Source of the DNA: Sediminibacterium sp. KACHI17
Lineage (GTDB): Bacteria > Bacteroidota > Bacteroidia > Chitinophagales > Chitinophagaceae
NCBI RefSeq assembly: GCF_040362915.1
Contig: NZ_AP029612.1
Span: 2,666,001-2,730,000 of the forward strand
Direction of reading: 5' to 3'
Length of the DNA: 64,000 nucleotides
Shown here: positions 62,549-64,000 of the stretch, piece by piece
How positions within the stretch are numbered: position 1 is the stretch's first letter
How the letters are laid out: each line of letters begins with the position of its first letter
Program-made: the position numbers and the translations under genes
Notes under the pieces: model-generated
The model's input: the letters and a program-made list of their open reading frames with translations, nothing else
The model's database searches: none
What the model was told of the DNA's origin: nothing

Positions 62549-63559
62549 ATGAACCTGACAAAGCAACTCACTGTATTTATTCTCACCTTGTTATTTCAGG
62601 TAATGGTTGTTGCACAGAGCGATACGCCTGCACGCAATAATAAACCTCAACAAAAGGTTCGTTTGGATTCCGCAAGACAAGTATCCGGCAGTCAGCTGAA
62701 ACAAGATTCTTTGCTAGTGAATACCGGTGATACAGATTCTGCATCTTTAGTGATAGATTCAACTGTTACGGATAGCTTTCGATCTTCAATTCCGGTAGTC
62801 GCTGTGAAAACGAATGATACCAGCACATATGCCAAATACCTGACACATCCTTATTTGCCTTTATCTGCAAAGCCCATGTTCATGATCTCAGATTTCAGAG
62901 AAACACGAACATTGGACGACTTATTTTATTTGTTGATGGGAGTGTTATTGTTACTAGCTTTCATACGATCTGTTTTTCCTCGTTATTTTAAGAACCTGTT
63001 TGTGTTGTTTTTTCAAACCTCACTCCGACAAAAACAAACTAGAGATCAATTATTACAGGATAACCTGGGATCTGTTTTCGCTAATCTTTTATTTATTGTT
63101 AGCACCAGTATTTATGGGGCACTGATCATACGTCATCGCGAATGGTTGGATTACCCATTCTGGCATGTGATCTTCTTTGGGGCAGGATTGTTGGCCATTG
63201 TGTATTTCGGTAAATTTCTGTTTTTGCAGTTTGCAGGTTGGGTATTCAATTCCAGAGAAGCAGCCATGAATTACACGTTCACCGTTTTTTTGGTGAACAA
63301 GGTTTTGGGTATCAGTTTGGTCCCTTTTCTCTTCCTGATGGCATTTTCAACCTCATCACTACGGGAAGTGGCTTTTACAATATCTGTAGGGCTAACGGGC
63401 GTATTATTACTTTATCGCTATGTTGTATCCTTTGCGAATATCAGGAACACATTGAAAGTGAATGCTTTACATTTTTTCCTATACCTTTGTGCTGTGGAGA
63501 TATTGCCACTATTGGTTTTATATAAACTGATGGCTGATTATATCGGCGGAAGGTTTTAA
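62549..63559 (+). CDS. DUF4271 membrane protein
   Basis: A 336-aa protein with a signal peptide (LTVFILTLLFQVMVVAQS), a low-complexity serine/threonine-rich stretch (about 25-95), and a membrane domain with about seven helices (from 125 on) typical of DUF4271. The function is unknown. Position next to hemD is common in Bacteroidota. The start is ATG 62549; the upstream frame from 62423 is translated repeat sequence. Confidence 0.82.
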   Translation: MNLTKQLTVFILTLLFQVMVVAQSDTPARNNKPQQKVRLDSARQVSGSQLKQDSLLVNTGDTDSASLVIDSTVTDSFRSSIPVVAVKTNDTSTYAKYLTHPYLPLSAKPMFMISDFRETRTLDDLFYLLMGVLLLLAFIRSVFPRYFKNLFVLFFQTSLRQKQTRDQLLQDNLGSVFANLLFIVSTSIYGALIIRHREWLDYPFWHVIFFGAGLLAIVYFGKFLFLQFAGWVFNSREAAMNYTFTVFLVNKVLGISLVPFLFLMAFSTSSLREVAFTISVGLTGVLLLYRYVVSFANIRNTLKVNALHFFLYLCAVEILPLLVLYKLMADYIGGRF

Positions 63560-63584
63560 TTTTGCAAAATCTCAGAAAGCAAGC

Positions 63585-64000
63585 ATGGTAAAGAACGGAT
63601 CCAAACAATCAGGAGCGACCAAAACCGCAAGAAGAATCCTGATCTCACAGCCTAGACCCGAAAGCGATAAATCGCCTTATTTCGATCTTGAGCGTAAGTA
63701 CAAGGTAGAGTTGGTATTTCATCCCTTTATTAAGCTGGAAGGGATACCGGCCAAAGAATTTCGCAAACAAAAGATCGATATTATGCAGTACTCTGCGGTG
63801 ATATTCACCAGCAGGAATGCCATCGATCATTTCTTCCGTACTTGTGAAGAGATGAAAGTGACCATCGGACAAGACACCAAGTATTTTTGTATCACCGAGG
63901 CGGTAGCACTCTATCTGCAAAAATTCATCTTATATCGCAAGCGTAAGGTTTTTTATGGTGCTGATGGTACCAATAAGAGCATGTTCGATGTGATCAATAA
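63585..64000 (+). CDS. hemD: Uroporphyrinogen-III synthase, 5' part
   Basis: Cyclises hydroxymethylbilane to uroporphyrinogen III for heme and cobalamin synthesis. The first 138 residues are in the window: RRILISQPRPESDKSPYF near 16, VIFTSRNAIDHFF near 71 and CITEAVALYLQKF near 100, the latter matching the usual CVGxxTA segment of the family. The gene runs off the right edge. Confidence 0.85.
   Translation, partial: MVKNGSKQSGATKTARRILISQPRPESDKSPYFDLERKYKVELVFHPFIKLEGIPAKEFRKQKIDIMQYSAVIFTSRNAIDHFFRTCEEMKVTIGQDTKYFCITEAVALYLQKFILYRKRKVFYGADGTNKSMFDVIN

Overview
The window is a moderately AT-rich bacterial chromosome segment that reads as Bacteroidota, most likely a Chitinophagaceae relative. 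The genus is an inference. Support comes from GldD/GldE gliding proteins, the order HU, TPR protein, tiny basic protein, RNase G / mutY, ssb, gldE, gldD, BtuB-type TonB receptors, TAnnTTTG-like -7 boxes close to start codons, and the absence of Shine-Dalgarno sequences before most genes. No insertion sequence, prophage or CRISPR array was found.

Layout. 1-5908: acetyl-CoA synthetase (3' end off the window), glutathione peroxidase, ComF, RadA and a YugP-type metallopeptidase. 5995-12931: conserved housekeeping block from RNase G to gldD. 13117-23472: DUF3109, LutB-like Fe-S protein, deacetylase-like protein, EamA transporter, purH, comEC, a half-length carB, and a sigma factor with a membrane partner. 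23616-29392: DUF72, DUF4136 lipoprotein, then a damage-tolerance-like cluster (umuD-umuC divergent from two 2H phosphoesterase-like genes and a PA0069-type radical SAM gene). 29497-38436: amino-acid permease, AmgK-like kinase fused to a RapZ C-terminal domain, MurU-like nucleotidyltransferase, WlbA/WlbB-like genes, a DUF5009 acyltransferase and rmlB-rmlC-rmlA. 38559-46899: a B12-dependent (CarH-type) MerR regulator, an ECF sigma factor and a carotenoid operon crtI-crtB-idi-crtD-cruF-crtZ-crtY, predicted to make a saproxanthin-like monocyclic carotenoid. 46956-47127: a tRNA-Arg pseudogene 100 bp upstream of an intact tRNA-Arg(CCG). 47190-53733: dioxygenase/redoxin fusion, LytTR regulator, small membrane proteins, MarC, and a BtuB-like receptor behind a cobalamin riboswitch. 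54339-64000: amino-acid permease with a PLP enzyme, TolC and HlyD efflux parts, gpsA, hemW, a DUF4271 protein and the start of hemD.

The most unusual feature is a class of intergenic elements built from imperfect 7-bp units (8-bp in one case), mostly arranged as two inverted arms forming long hairpins. At least thirteen occur in 64 kb. Unit sequences differ between sites but the period is kept. One sits inside a peripheral arm of the cobalamin riboswitch, one replaces the expected ATG of crtY, and one lies in the signal-peptide coding region of gldD. Second in interest is the umuDC / 2H / radical SAM cluster, in which UmuD lacks both catalytic residues and one 2H paralogue lacks both HxT motifs.
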